A DNA stretch of 64,000 nt from Candidatus Melainabacteria bacterium (lineage in GTDB: Bacteria; Cyanobacteriota; Vampirovibrionia; Obscuribacterales; Obscuribacteraceae), in contig RXJR01000009.1 of NCBI GenBank assembly GCA_003963305.1, forward strand, positions 434,150 to 498,149. The letters run 5' to 3'. Both the position numbers and the translations under genes were made by a program. The notes under the pieces were generated by a model. It worked only from the letters and a program-made list of their open reading frames with translations, was not told the DNA's origin and searched no databases. Below, piece after piece: positions 9,856 through 18,308 of this stretch; positions within the stretch are counted from its first letter, which is position 1; every line of letters starts with the position of its first letter.

Positions 9856-10863
9856 GTGAGTAACGATTCCGCAAATACAAAAAACAGCATTGCGTATATG
9901 CAGGGCAAGTTTATGCCTCTTGCCGAAGCGAATGTAAACATCATGACTCATGCGTTCATGTATGGAACGGCGGTCTTTGAGGGCATCCGCGGCTACTGGA
10001 ACGCCGAGCGGGAGCAGATGTATTTATTTCGGTTGCGTGAGCATTACGAACGCATGATTGACAGTATGAAAATCATGCATCTGCAAACCGAGCTGAGCGT
10101 AGATGAGCTCTGTCAAGTAACGGTTGAATTGTTGCGCCAGAATAAGCCCACCGGTGATATGTATGTCCGACCCAGTGCTTACAAGTGCGGGCAACGCGTT
10201 GGTCCTGGATTAGATCAAAATCCAACTGATATCTGCATTTTTACTGTACCGTTCGGAAACTATTTCAAAGCTCAAGAAGGTCTGAAAGTTATGGTTTCGA
10301 GCTGGCGGCGTATCGAGGACAATGCTATTCCGGCACGGGCAAAAATAGTGGGTGCTTACGTAAACACGGCCCTGGCTAAAACTGATGCGGCCCTGGCCGG
10401 ATATGACGATTGCATAATGCTTTCTGAGAACGGACACGTTTCTGAAGGAAGTGCCATGAACATTTTTATGGTAAAGAATGGTCAATTAATCACGACATCG
10501 ACCAGCGAAAATATTCTGGAAGGCATCACGCGTGGTACCATAATCGAAATCGCGGAGCAAGAGCTTGGTCTCAAAACTCTGTGTCGTTCGATCGATCGCA
10601 GCGAACTTTATACCGCCGACGAAATATTTTTCACTGGCACTGGTGCGCAAATTGCTCCATGTATTGAAGTTGATCGTCGGGTGATCGGCAGTGGACATGC
10701 CGGACCCTTATCTTTAAGGATTCAGGACGTTTATTTGGACATTTGCCGGGGTGTAAATCAGAAGTATTCCCAGTGGCTGACGCCGGTTTTTCCAGAAAAG
10801 CAGGATGAAGCGTCTGCCCAATCAACTCCCAAACATGCTTTGGGTGCTGCATTTAACAATTAA
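9856..10863 (+). CDS. ilvE: Branched-chain amino acid aminotransferase
   Basis: PLP class IV aminotransferase that makes Ile, Val and Leu from their keto acids. The 335 residues fit the family. THAFMYGTAVFEGIRGYW lies near residue 35, the PLP lysine is expected in RAKIVGAYVNTALAK, and the glutamate motif is in SEGSAMNIF. Near the end GTGAQIAPC is conserved. Translation starts at GTG 9856 behind GGAGAG. It closes the branched-chain operon; the next small gene starts 26 bp later. Confidence 0.95.
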   Translation: MSNDSANTKNSIAYMQGKFMPLAEANVNIMTHAFMYGTAVFEGIRGYWNAEREQMYLFRLREHYERMIDSMKIMHLQTELSVDELCQVTVELLRQNKPTGDMYVRPSAYKCGQRVGPGLDQNPTDICIFTVPFGNYFKAQEGLKVMVSSWRRIEDNAIPARAKIVGAYVNTALAKTDAALAGYDDCIMLSENGHVSEGSAMNIFMVKNGQLITTSTSENILEGITRGTIIEIAEQELGLKTLCRSIDRSELYTADEIFFTGTGAQIAPCIEVDRRVIGSGHAGPLSLRIQDVYLDICRGVNQKYSQWLTPVFPEKQDEASAQSTPKHALGAAFNN

Positions 10864-10889
10864 TTGAGTTCAGGCAAGAGGTAGCGTGT

Positions 10890-11252
10890 ATGTACAAACA
10901 GCAAGCTGAAGGTTATTCCCAGTCCTCGCGCGAAGTATCGCGCGTAAACACTCATGGCGACCTGTACAGGAAGAATGAGCTAGGACAGATTACCTCGTTT
11001 AGCTATGCTGACAGCGACATTCTATTCACGTTCGGCTATGACGAGCACGGTGACCTTTCGGACATTAACAGCTCGACTGGCTGGAGCTGGACTAAGGTTC
11101 GCACTCCAGGCTTTGAAGGCTGGGTGGTTCGCAACTACTTTGAGCGCTGGTTTGTCTCTCAAGAAGAGTGCGATGCTGTCCACGTAACCGAATTCGGGGT
11201 CAAGGCTACCGGACGTCAATCAGACAAGATGGATTTGCCCGAGCGTCCATAG
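10890..11252 (+). CDS. Hypothetical protein with YD-repeat-like segment
   Basis: A 120-residue soluble protein that I cannot assign. The middle (residues ~28-60) reads 'GQITSFSYADSD' and 'FGYDEHGDLSDI', which resembles one or two YD/RHS-type repeat units; the rest is Trp/Phe-rich and acidic. The ATG has GAGGTAG upstream. It lies 26 bp after ilvE and may be the last gene of that operon, but nothing links it to branched-chain metabolism. No signal peptide or membrane segment is visible. Confidence 0.6.
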   Translation: MYKQQAEGYSQSSREVSRVNTHGDLYRKNELGQITSFSYADSDILFTFGYDEHGDLSDINSSTGWSWTKVRTPGFEGWVVRNYFERWFVSQEECDAVHVTEFGVKATGRQSDKMDLPERP

Positions 11253-11454
11253 GCGCCTGTTCGTTTGCTTTCCTCAGACCTGATTTCTTCGAACCTCATT
11301 AGTTGAGGCTATACGGTCATAGACCCGAAGCTTAACTGGTGAGGTTTTGTTTCGCTTGTTCGCAATTGTCAGCATGGGAAACAATTATTTCATCCCGTTT
11401 CAGCAGCGCGTTCCAGCAATCCCGTTTCAGTCAGTTTTCAGTTAGTGACTATCA
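11253..11454. other. Intergenic region between convergent genes
   Basis: About 200 bp. It holds a short CCTCA/TGAGG inverted repeat near 11296-11310 without a clear T-run, and the 12-mer ATCCCGTTTCAG twice (11392-11403 and 11419-11430). A 70-codon frame crosses it but looks like chance. No gene or certain terminator is seen. Confidence 0.4.
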
Positions 11455-12948
11455 TCAATGGTGGACGCGATTGAATTCTCGATCGGCGCGGGACTTTTCA
11501 AAATCCTTCTGGACCTTCATGCGCCTGATAGCTTCTTGTTGCATAGTCTGATTTCTGTGCTCAAGTCTCGCCTGTTCCAGTTCTACCTGACTGGCGCTTT
11601 TGAGTGTCGATTTCGGAGCGGTCATGGTGACCTGTTGGGTAGTCTTAAAGTCGACTTGGAAGCTATCCAGGAATTCTCTGGCTGCTTTGGAGTTCAACCA
11701 GTCTTTATTTCCATTTATGCCGATGATGTAGATATAGTTTTGGACGAGATAAATTCGAAAGCGCGCGCTTTGCCCTGGTTTGTTGGCGAGTTGAGGAACT
11801 TCCAGTTGGCATCCTTGAAATCCTTGCAACGTTGACTCATATTGCCTTGTTTGTAGCCCTTTAAGCGAGTTGACAACGCTTTGCGACATGTTGTCCAGGA
11901 GTTGGCTTGTTTTCAGATTGGGAGGTGCGCTGGGCAGTATCACGTACGAAATGTTGAAGGTTCCGTCTGGCACTGTATAAACGTAATCAACCATTCGCAT
12001 TCCAGCTTGATTGGAATATTTGACTTGTGGCGAACCAGGAAGCATTACTTTGAAGCGACCTTCCGGGTAAGTGTATTTGTCCATGGGTGAAACGGCAGTC
12101 GAATTTGCACCTGGTTCAGAATCAGCACTCAAGCTGGTGCTTTTATGTTCCGACAAGCTGTCTTGGCCAGCGCTTTTCGGTGATTGACCGCCTGGCGGCG
12201 AATCCTTTTGAGCATTGTCCACCTTGATTCTTTCTGAGCTATTTGAGGCGGTAGCGTTCTGTAACTGGGTAGTTTGGAAAGTGTTTGCAACTCCGGAATT
12301 TAACGACCGATTAGCTGTTTGAGTTGCTGCCTCCAGACTTTCAATGTTTTTGAGATTGGCCGGTCCTGCATCGGTCTGGAGGTTTCCCTCTGGATGGTCG
12401 TAAGTGGAGATCAATCGTTTAAAGGACTCCATAAACTCGAGTGGAGTAATGGGTTGGAATACTAGTCTGACTGAAACCAGGGACTTGTCTGATGCCGAAT
12501 ATGGTGCCATAAGTAAGACACTGTGTATTGCTTCCGGTCGCTCGATAACTCCAGCAATGCGATCATTGGGACCGCCCGGTTTGACTTCGATGTCACCCAG
12601 GATACCGTCAAGATCCGGTGAAGGGACAGTACGGCGATTGTACGGATGCATGCGCTCGTGCACTTTGTATTCGAAATGTAGTGAGTTACCCGTACTGACA
12701 ATCTTTGCTTTCGGAAAAAATTCTTTTACGAGATCGGCGACTGATATGAGAAGTTTCTGCGCTTCTGGGCTGGATTTGAAGTCTCCTGAGTTAGCCTGAA
12801 CAGGAGGTGTCGAAGCTTGAGAAATAGACTGAGCGTCTGCGCCGAATCCAACAAGCGTAGTCGACGAAACGACAAGCTGGACCGAAAGCAGCCAGGTCAT
12901 TGGATTGTTAAATGCTCGTTTTTTGGCAGAAGTCACGCCTGATCTCAT
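11455..12948 (-). CDS. Exported hypothetical protein
   Basis: A 497-residue protein with a signal peptide: basic MRSGVTSAKKR, a hydrophobic core around residues 17-38, and a probable cut after FGADA. Residues ~55-170 form one domain (FFPKAKIVSTGNSLHFEYKV). Residues ~190-285 are a Ser/Gln/Asn-rich linker. The C-terminal domain (~290-440), beginning YPEGRFKVMLPGSPQV, resembles the small PsbP-like or 'lipoprotein-like' domains found in exported proteins of several phyla. The tail is a Gln/Arg/Glu-rich helix. Function unknown. It is divergent from the gene at 13207, and one CCGATATCGG palindrome lies between them. Confidence 0.7.
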   Translation of the reverse strand: MRSGVTSAKKRAFNNPMTWLLSVQLVVSSTTLVGFGADAQSISQASTPPVQANSGDFKSSPEAQKLLISVADLVKEFFPKAKIVSTGNSLHFEYKVHERMHPYNRRTVPSPDLDGILGDIEVKPGGPNDRIAGVIERPEAIHSVLLMAPYSASDKSLVSVRLVFQPITPLEFMESFKRLISTYDHPEGNLQTDAGPANLKNIESLEAATQTANRSLNSGVANTFQTTQLQNATASNSSERIKVDNAQKDSPPGGQSPKSAGQDSLSEHKSTSLSADSEPGANSTAVSPMDKYTYPEGRFKVMLPGSPQVKYSNQAGMRMVDYVYTVPDGTFNISYVILPSAPPNLKTSQLLDNMSQSVVNSLKGLQTRQYESTLQGFQGCQLEVPQLANKPGQSARFRIYLVQNYIYIIGINGNKDWLNSKAAREFLDSFQVDFKTTQQVTMTAPKSTLKSASQVELEQARLEHRNQTMQQEAIRRMKVQKDFEKSRADREFNRVHH

Positions 12949-13041
12949 ACTTGTTGTTGGTTTCTTACCCGGAAACCCTTAACAGGCGGGCGTTGGTTGG
13001 TCGAACTTTTATAAATTGCCTCATAGTAACTTAGATTTTTA

Positions 13042-13051
13042 CCGATATCGG
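13042..13051. repeat. CCGATATCGG palindrome, copy 1 (intergenic 12949-13206)
   Basis: The core is flanked by T-rich DNA on the left and A6 on the right, giving a near-perfect palindrome of about 20 bp in the spacer between two divergent genes. A weaker match, CCGATTCCGG, lies at 13074-13083, about the distance seen between the paired copies elsewhere. The rest of this 258-bp spacer shows nothing that I can name. Confidence 0.8.
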
Positions 13052-13206
13052 AAAAAATTTGGCTCTCGAATCGCCGATTCCGGACCTGCATGTCAAGCAG
13101 GGGCAGGTTCTTGGTCATTTTAAAATGCTCATGAGCGTAAATTCCACATTGTCGACTTAAGGTCGTGTGGCTATCCTGGTCTGGGATTTTGCAAACAGGT
13201 CACTTC

Positions 13207-13728
13207 ATGAACAGACGGCGAAAATCAGTTTTTCTTATATCTTTGGTGGCCCTTGTTAGCGGAGTCTGGAGTCCCGTCCGGGCGCAGTCAGCAAACTTTG
13301 AACCATTAGACGATTTCTCGACACCTCGTTCGAAGATTGCTGATGTTGATATCGTCACAAATTCGCCTACTCTGCAGAGTCAGTCTGCTGTTCAGCAGGG
13401 CCAGGTTAACTCATTTGGTTCGTTTGGTTCGACTTTTCCTTCAAGCCAGTATCCAACTTCGTACCAACAGCCGGCCGTTTCATCGAATGCGACGGCTCTC
13501 GATGCGCCGAATAACGTTAATTCGCAACAGGCACCAAGACAGACAGCGGCGCAAGTGCAACAGCCTATTCAAATCGACTCTCAAACAGTGGGAAGAGTTG
13601 TTGGCGTTGCCGGGACAGCTATTCTGTTGGGAGCCTTTCTTAAGAACGGCGGTGTCGGTGGAATGATGAACACACTCGGCCTGGATACCCGTTTTCACGG
13701 ACGTGCGCCTTCGCTATCTTCCTATTGA
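13207..13728 (+). CDS. Small exported protein with Gly-rich hydrophobic segment
   Basis: A 173-residue protein with signal peptide MNRRRKSVFLISLVALVSG and a probable AQA-type cut after PVRAQ. I start at ATG 13207, not at the upstream frame start, because only this one opens with the signal sequence. The mature part is Ser/Gln/Asn-rich. Near residues 132-155 a segment VGRVVGVAGTAILLGAF resembles the hydrophobic stretch in the exported protein at 18443. No function is known. Confidence 0.65.
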   Translation: MNRRRKSVFLISLVALVSGVWSPVRAQSANFEPLDDFSTPRSKIADVDIVTNSPTLQSQSAVQQGQVNSFGSFGSTFPSSQYPTSYQQPAVSSNATALDAPNNVNSQQAPRQTAAQVQQPIQIDSQTVGRVVGVAGTAILLGAFLKNGGVGGMMNTLGLDTRFHGRAPSLSSY

Positions 13729-13800
13729 TGGGGCTCGGATTGCTCTCGTATTCTTGATCGATTCGTGCGATTCGTGAGCGAGTTATGCTGTGGAGCGTCG

Positions 13801-15045
13801 TCAGGCCGACCTCACCAGGGTATTAGTGCTGAGTTCGTTAAGCTTGAATTCGCGGTGGAGCAGAGCGGCTGCATGATTTGCGGCGGCCGTCGGAATTAAA
13901 CAGGAGATGCGTGATTCTCCGCAATAGAGAAGTTTTACGTAAATGCTGTGATCTTCGAGCACGGAAAGTAGCTTGGTTGATGCTTCCTGCGAATTACCCA
14001 GCCCGGTCCCAATTATGCTCACTTTTGCCACTTCCTTATCAACAATCAGGTCGTTGGCGCCGCATGCTTGTTTGAGCTCCTGGAGAATCAAAATAGCCGA
14101 ATCCAGGTCTTCATACTTGATTGCTAAACTCAAGCACTTGGTGCGATTTGCAAAATCGATATTTTGCGAAACCATATCTACTGAGACATTTTGTTTACCC
14201 AAACAATCGAGCGTTGTGCCAATAAATGGGAAGTCGACTGGTACACCTGCGAAAGTTACATGGGCTTGATTTCCATCTACGGCAATGCCACTTACTTTGC
14301 GAATTCTTTCCACTTTGTTTTCTCCATTGATAATAGTGCCCTGGTGAGCAGGATTGAACGTATTCCGTACACGCACCTGTATGTTGTATTCCTTTGCTAG
14401 CTCAACCGCTCGAGGATGCAAAACTTGCGCTCCAACGCGTGCTAGTTCGAGAACTTCGTCATAACAGATTGTCGGGATGATTTGTGCTTCTGCAATTTTG
14501 TTTGGATCTGTTGTGAATATTCCGTCCACATCGGTATAGATGTCGCAGGTGGTGGCTCCGCAAGCTGCGGCGAGAGCGACTGCGGTGGTATCGGAGCCGC
14601 CTCGACCAAGGGTTGTAATTTCGCCCGATTCGCTCAATCCCTGGAAGCCTGCCACCACAACTACGTCATGGTCCTCCAGGGCTTTCTTGAGCGTATCTCG
14701 ACAAATATCGAGAATTCTTGCGGTGCTATGTGAATTATCGGTTGTTATGCCGATCTGTGACCCTGTGAAAGATTTGGCATTTATACCTTTCTCTTGCAGA
14801 GTCAAAGCCAACAAAGCGATAGATACCTGTTCTCCAGTTGATAGAAGCAGATCCAGTTCTCTCTTGTTTGGCACTGTAGCGCATTGTTTTGCCAGGCTGT
14901 AGAGATAGTCGGTGGTATCACCCATGGCTGATACCACGACCACACTCTTAGCGCTTCCGCACTTGGCCACAACGTCGGCTACATGATGAATTCGACTGAT
15001 GTTCTTCACCGAAGTGCCACCGAATTTAAGTACAGAGATGCTCAT
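13801..15045 (-). CDS. lysC: Aspartate kinase
   Basis: Phosphorylates aspartate, the first step to lysine, threonine and methionine. The 414 residues match the monofunctional form: kinase domain with KFGGTSV at the start, STGEQVSIALLA, and GRGGSDTTAVALAAA followed by YTDVDGIFTTDP. Two ACT domains follow (from ~265), including VDMVSQNI. The ATG has GAGGAAAT upstream. It sits 11 bp behind the cystathionine gamma-synthase/lyase gene on the minus strand, so the two should share the Met leader described below. This suggests the isozyme is tuned to methionine supply; feedback specificity cannot be read from sequence alone. Confidence 0.95.
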   Translation of the reverse strand: MSISVLKFGGTSVKNISRIHHVADVVAKCGSAKSVVVVSAMGDTTDYLYSLAKQCATVPNKRELDLLLSTGEQVSIALLALTLQEKGINAKSFTGSQIGITTDNSHSTARILDICRDTLKKALEDHDVVVVAGFQGLSESGEITTLGRGGSDTTAVALAAACGATTCDIYTDVDGIFTTDPNKIAEAQIIPTICYDEVLELARVGAQVLHPRAVELAKEYNIQVRVRNTFNPAHQGTIINGENKVERIRKVSGIAVDGNQAHVTFAGVPVDFPFIGTTLDCLGKQNVSVDMVSQNIDFANRTKCLSLAIKYEDLDSAILILQELKQACGANDLIVDKEVAKVSIIGTGLGNSQEASTKLLSVLEDHSIYVKLLYCGESRISCLIPTAAANHAAALLHREFKLNELSTNTLVRSA

Positions 15046-15056
15046 TTGTATTTCCT

Positions 15057-16274
15057 CTATACTGCGACAACTAGTTCTGGCGCCGACTTTACTGCTTCCG
15101 TCTTTGGAAGAACGCGCTCAAGGTCGGCAATCAAATCGGCAGCTTCTTCAATTCCGGTTGAAATTCTGATCAAACCGTCGACAATGCCGCAGTGCTCCCG
15201 AACTTCTTTCGGTATGGGTTTGTGCGTCATCGTAGCGGGGTGACAGATAAGTGATTTGACTCCACCCAGACTTTCCGCAAGTTGGAACAGCTTAGTGTTG
15301 TTGACGACATCTTTGGCCGCATCCAGTCCGCCTTTTACAACAAATGAGACCATTCCACCGAATCCAGACATTTGTGACTTAGCCAGGTCAAATTGAGGGT
15401 GACTTGGCAGTCCTGGGTAATGGACAGCTTCTACGGCAGGGTGCTTCTCCAGATATTCTGCAATAGCCCGAGCGTTACGCTCATGTTCTCTCATACGCAG
15501 AGCAAGCGTTTTCAACCCTCGTAGAATCAAAAAGCAGTCGAATGGACCAGGAACGGCGCCGACTGCATTATTGTGGAACTGCAATTGTTCGTAGAGCTTG
15601 TCGTCGGAAGTTACTATTGCGCCGCCGATTACGTCACTGTGTCCGTTCAAATACTTTGTTGTGCTGTGGACGACGATATCGGCGCCAAGAGCAAGAGGCT
15701 TCTGAAAGTATGGGGTGGCAAAGGTATTGTCAACAACTAGTATGAGTCCATTCTTTTTGGTGATTTTTGAAATGGCACGAAGATCAGCAAGGCGAAGAAG
15801 TGGATTTGTAGGCGTTTCGAGCCAGACAAGTTTAGTCTCCGGAGTGATAGCCTGCTCCACTTCGTGTGTGTTGCGGGCATTGACGTAGGTGAACTTCAAA
15901 TTGTATTTGGTCAGTACTTGCTCGAATAGTCTGTAGACACCACCATAGACATCTTCACCTACGATGACGTGGTCTCCTGCTTTGAGCAGGTTAGTGACTG
16001 TATATGCAGCTGCCAGTCCAGAGGCGCAAGCCAAGCCATATTTCCCACCTTCGAGAGCTGCCAGGCATTCCTCCAGGGCTGTACGGGTAGGATTATGTGT
16101 TCTCGCGTACTGATAGCCTTTGTTGACTCCCAGTTCATCAAGAACAAATGTCGCTGTCTGGAAAATTGGAGTTATTAGGGCGCCTGTGGATGGGTCGGCG
16201 TCCTGTCCAGCATGTATTGCCAGGGTGGAGAAGTGAAGTTGTTCGTCGGATGTACAGTTCTTATATTGGCTCAT
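15057..16274 (-). CDS. metB: Cystathionine gamma-synthase/lyase family PLP enzyme
   Basis: Cys/Met-metabolism PLP-enzyme family, 405 residues. TATFVLDELG and YQYARTHNPTRTALEECLAALEGG are at the N-terminus, ACASGLAA follows, and the PLP lysine lies in HSTTKYLNGHSD. GAVPGPFDCFLILRGLKTL and LAESLGGVKSL near the end are typical. Sequence alone does not separate gamma-synthase from gamma- or beta-lyase. The Met-leader control and the linked aspartokinase favour a biosynthetic role (gamma-synthase), hence the tentative symbol. AGGAGAT precedes the ATG, and the attenuator terminator ends just before this site. Confidence 0.88.
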   Translation of the reverse strand: MSQYKNCTSDEQLHFSTLAIHAGQDADPSTGALITPIFQTATFVLDELGVNKGYQYARTHNPTRTALEECLAALEGGKYGLACASGLAAAYTVTNLLKAGDHVIVGEDVYGGVYRLFEQVLTKYNLKFTYVNARNTHEVEQAITPETKLVWLETPTNPLLRLADLRAISKITKKNGLILVVDNTFATPYFQKPLALGADIVVHSTTKYLNGHSDVIGGAIVTSDDKLYEQLQFHNNAVGAVPGPFDCFLILRGLKTLALRMREHERNARAIAEYLEKHPAVEAVHYPGLPSHPQFDLAKSQMSGFGGMVSFVVKGGLDAAKDVVNNTKLFQLAESLGGVKSLICHPATMTHKPIPKEVREHCGIVDGLIRISTGIEEAADLIADLERVLPKTEAVKSAPELVVAV

Positions 16275-16293
16275 GGGGTTTATCTCCTAATTG

Positions 16294-16327
16294 AAAAACC
16301 CCCCTTCTCGCTCGGAGAAGGAGGGTT
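16294..16327 (-). terminator. Attenuator terminator of the met-lysC leader
   Basis: Read on the minus strand, a 13-bp stem (fwd 16297-16309 with 16315-16327, 5-nt loop) ends in five U residues. The only mismatch on the plus strand is a G-U pair on the minus-strand RNA, which supports leftward use. It lies between the leader peptide and the ribosome binding site of the gamma-synthase/lyase gene. Its 5' arm CCCUCC can instead pair with GGAGGG in the leader. Confidence 0.85.
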
Positions 16328-16350
16328 GAAACACTTTAACGGTCTGTTAG

Positions 16351-16440
16351 CTACTGCTTAAACCTGTGTGACAACGCCGCCCTCCCCGAGGAGAGCATCA
16401 ACATTGTCATAGTCATGGCGCGGTTTTGCATGTTGTCCAT
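16351..16440 (-). CDS. Met-rich leader peptide of the met-lysC operon
   Basis: A 29-codon ORF (MDNMQNRAMTMTMLML, then SSGRAALSHRFKQ) with six Met codons among its first 15, ending in TAG. Right after the Met cluster the RNA can form GCUCUCC-UCGG-GGAGGGC, a 7-bp hairpin. Its right arm can alternatively pair with the CCCUCC arm of the terminator downstream. This is the classic layout of ribosome-mediated attenuation: stalling on Met codons would block the first hairpin, free GGAGGG to hold CCCUCC, and prevent termination. If the promoter at 16439-16466 is right, translation may begin at the second ATG (codon 4), nearly leaderless. Confidence 0.8.
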   Translation of the reverse strand: MDNMQNRAMTMTMLMLSSGRAALSHRFKQ

Positions 16441-16466
16441 TATGAAGCAAAGGTTTCGTTTGTCAA
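16439..16466 (-). promoter_or_regulatory. Promoter of the met-lysC leader
   Basis: Minus-strand TTGACA (fwd 16461-16466), 16-bp spacer, then CATAAT (fwd 16439-16444). This is close to the sigma-70-type consensus and places the transcript start near 16432, at the beginning of the Met-rich peptide. Confidence 0.65.
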
Positions 16467-16703
16467 TTTCATTGCGCAGACATGTTAAGCGATTTGCCGA
16501 AGAGACGTTTGTCGATCGCGCAAATTCAAGCAGGAGAGAGAGATTCGTGTACCGTCGTATGTTTACACTGGCGTCGGTTCTCATTCATATATAAGCGCGA
16601 ATCCTATCAAAATATCGGCATCACTGGGGTCATGAGTCATGCTGACCTTGATGAAATACCATATTGTTTGTTGATGAATCGCGAGTATTTATTGTCTTTG
16701 TAT
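16467..16703. other. Intergenic region, no feature recognised
   Basis: About 240 bp between the met promoter and the 3' end of the transposase-derived gene. Small frames exist but none has a convincing start site or protein character. No hairpin or repeat stands out. Confidence 0.4.
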
Positions 16704-17684
16704 TTACGCGAATTTGCTTACCTGCACCATATGCGGTGAAACATAGGATGCGATTTCTCGTTCTGAGAGTTTGCCATACCTGGCACAAGCTTTCAACAAT
16801 GCCTCAGTGCTCCATCTTTTATCCACTACGCACCAAAACAGGGCTAAATAGAGTTGCAGATATTTTCTACTGACACCACCGTGGATTCTTTTGATGTATC
16901 GTGTGCTTCGGGCCACATAGCGAATAATGTTTTTATGCGGTTTTTTGATAGCAGGAAGTTTGACTGGTTGTTTGATCTTCACATACTGTGCACCGTTCTG
17001 ATTCTCTATTAAGCCGGCAAGTTCCAGCATTGTCAGCGCTGACATAATGCGATTGGTCGGCAGACCGCTTCGTACTTCAAGTGATGATTGCGTAATCGGC
17101 TGATCTGAAAAATTCTGATACACCAGTTTTTCGTCTTCACTGAGCGAATCAAGTAAGGCTTGATCTTGATTGAGCTGCGCAGCAAGCCGGCGTTCGATTT
17201 CATCAAATTCTGCGTGAGGATGCTCACGTGGCAGTGATTCAGTGCTGCGTCTGAAAACACAAGAACCGAATTCGGATGATTTCGTCGGTGAGCCATATCT
17301 CTCTAGCAACTCCAACAATACGGTCGATACCTTCTTCAGTATGTGCTGCGCTGAAGATGTTGATATGACCATCAGTCGTCCAAAGGCCGCACCACTTATC
17401 CTAATGCGATGAGAGAGAAGGATGATCGCCATTAAGTATGGTCTTGGCTTTTTGATAGAACTAAAGAATGTCTTTGCCGTTAGCCATGTCTTCCGATTAC
17501 ATTTGAGGCACCGAGCGTCTCTTCGTCCTACTTCGCGGAGCAGTCTGCGAGAGTTACAGTGAGTGCATTTTTCATCAATGTATTTTCTCAGTTCTTTCAG
17601 ACAATCTTCATTCGTAGGAAATTTTGCTAGATTTTCAGCTAGCAACATCCTAATGATTTTTAGGGCAGGATCAAGTGAGAGCAT
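16704..17684 (-). CDS. Transposase-derived protein: zinc ribbon, winged helix, IS1595-like C-terminus
   Basis: A 326-residue protein with a mixed architecture. Residues ~40-63 hold CTHCNSRRL and CLKCNRKTW, a zinc ribbon of the IS1595 transposase type, followed by KTFFSSIKKPRPYLMAIILL and a helix-turn-helix (SGAAFGRLMVISTSSAQHIL), also as in that family. Residues ~180-235 (LSEDEKLVYQNF, then SGLPTNRIMSALTMLELAGL) look like a DprA-type winged helix. The C-terminus (IKRIHGGVSRKYLQLYLALF) again resembles the end of IS1595 transposases. The DDE catalytic core is not recognisable and no inverted repeats flank the gene. I infer a domesticated DNA-binding protein. Confidence 0.6.
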   Translation of the reverse strand: MLSLDPALKIIRMLLAENLAKFPTNEDCLKELRKYIDEKCTHCNSRRLLREVGRRDARCLKCNRKTWLTAKTFFSSIKKPRPYLMAIILLSHRIRISGAAFGRLMVISTSSAQHILKKVSTVLLELLERYGSPTKSSEFGSCVFRRSTESLPREHPHAEFDEIERRLAAQLNQDQALLDSLSEDEKLVYQNFSDQPITQSSLEVRSGLPTNRIMSALTMLELAGLIENQNGAQYVKIKQPVKLPAIKKPHKNIIRYVARSTRYIKRIHGGVSRKYLQLYLALFWCVVDKRWSTEALLKACARYGKLSEREIASYVSPHMVQVSKFA

Positions 17685-17739
17685 TTTGAATCACCTCCAT
17701 TGTTTAAAACGTAGGTGGAAGCAAAAAAGTTCAAATATG

Positions 17740-17770
17740 AACAGATGAATTTGAAAATTTCATCTGTTTT
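17740..17770. terminator. Hairpin between yjbQ-like and transposase-derived genes
   Basis: A 10-bp perfect stem AACAGATGAA/TTCATCTGTT (17740-17749 and 17759-17768) with a 9-nt loop. On the plus strand it is followed by TT then GTCG. On the minus strand, the direction of the upstream yjbQ-like gene, an A/T-rich stretch follows. It probably terminates yjbQ transcripts, but the T-run is imperfect. Confidence 0.55.
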
Positions 17771-17808
17771 GTCGCGCGATGTGCGTTATTGCCAGTGACT
17801 AAATGTGG

Positions 17809-18216
17809 TTAGAGTTCCGTCTTAAGCACTGAGACTGCAATTTCTCGATCTCGTGGTCCATCTAATTCAACTAAAATAATTCGTTGCCATGTTCCAAGTA
17901 TTAGAGATCCGTTTTGAAACGGTACCAACACGCCTGGACCGATTAAAGACGACATGATGTGGTCCGGTACATGACTGGGATTATGCGGATGTCGATAATT
18001 CAACTTGGGAACGATTTGATCAAAGGCATCCAGCATGTCCAGGTCTGTGCCCGGGTCCAAGTCTGCGGTGGTAACAGCTGCCGTTGTGTGCATAGTGTGA
18101 ATGTGGACCAGACCGTTCTTGATCGACTTCGCTGTGCCGACAAGCTGTTCTACTTGCTCTGTTATGTCCAGAATATTCTTTTTCTTTTTGGTGTGAATGG
18201 TCGCTTTGACTGGCAT
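17809..18216 (-). CDS. YjbQ/UPF0047 family protein
   Basis: A 135-residue protein of the YjbQ (UPF0047) family, whose members can show weak thiamine-phosphate-synthase-like activity and are widely conserved with an unsettled main role. Family marks are GLVHIHTMHTTAAVTTADLD, NYRHPHNPSHVPDHI and the C-terminal GTWQRIILVELDGPRDR with clustered His residues that likely bind metal or phosphate. Length is normal. It is transcribed away from the exported repeat protein at 18443; a pair of CCGATATCGG palindromes lies 49-92 bp upstream of its start. Confidence 0.85.
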   Translation of the reverse strand: MPVKATIHTKKKKNILDITEQVEQLVGTAKSIKNGLVHIHTMHTTAAVTTADLDPGTDLDMLDAFDQIVPKLNYRHPHNPSHVPDHIMSSLIGPGVLVPFQNGSLILGTWQRIILVELDGPRDREIAVSVLKTEL

Positions 18217-18264
18217 ATGGTGATGTGATCCTTTCGCAAATTCGTTTCAGAACATGTTTTTTTA

Positions 18265-18308
18265 CCGATATCGGAAAAAATTTCGTCGGAGATTTATTCC
18301 GATATCGG
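18265..18308. repeat. Paired CCGATATCGG palindromes, copies 2 and 3
   Basis: Cores at 18265-18274 and 18299-18308, start to start 34 bp. Each is flanked by T-rich and A-rich arms; the spacer reads A6-TTTCGTCGGAGATTTATT. They sit in the 226-bp spacer between two divergent genes (17809 minus, 18443 plus). The rest of this spacer shows nothing definite. Confidence 0.85.
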
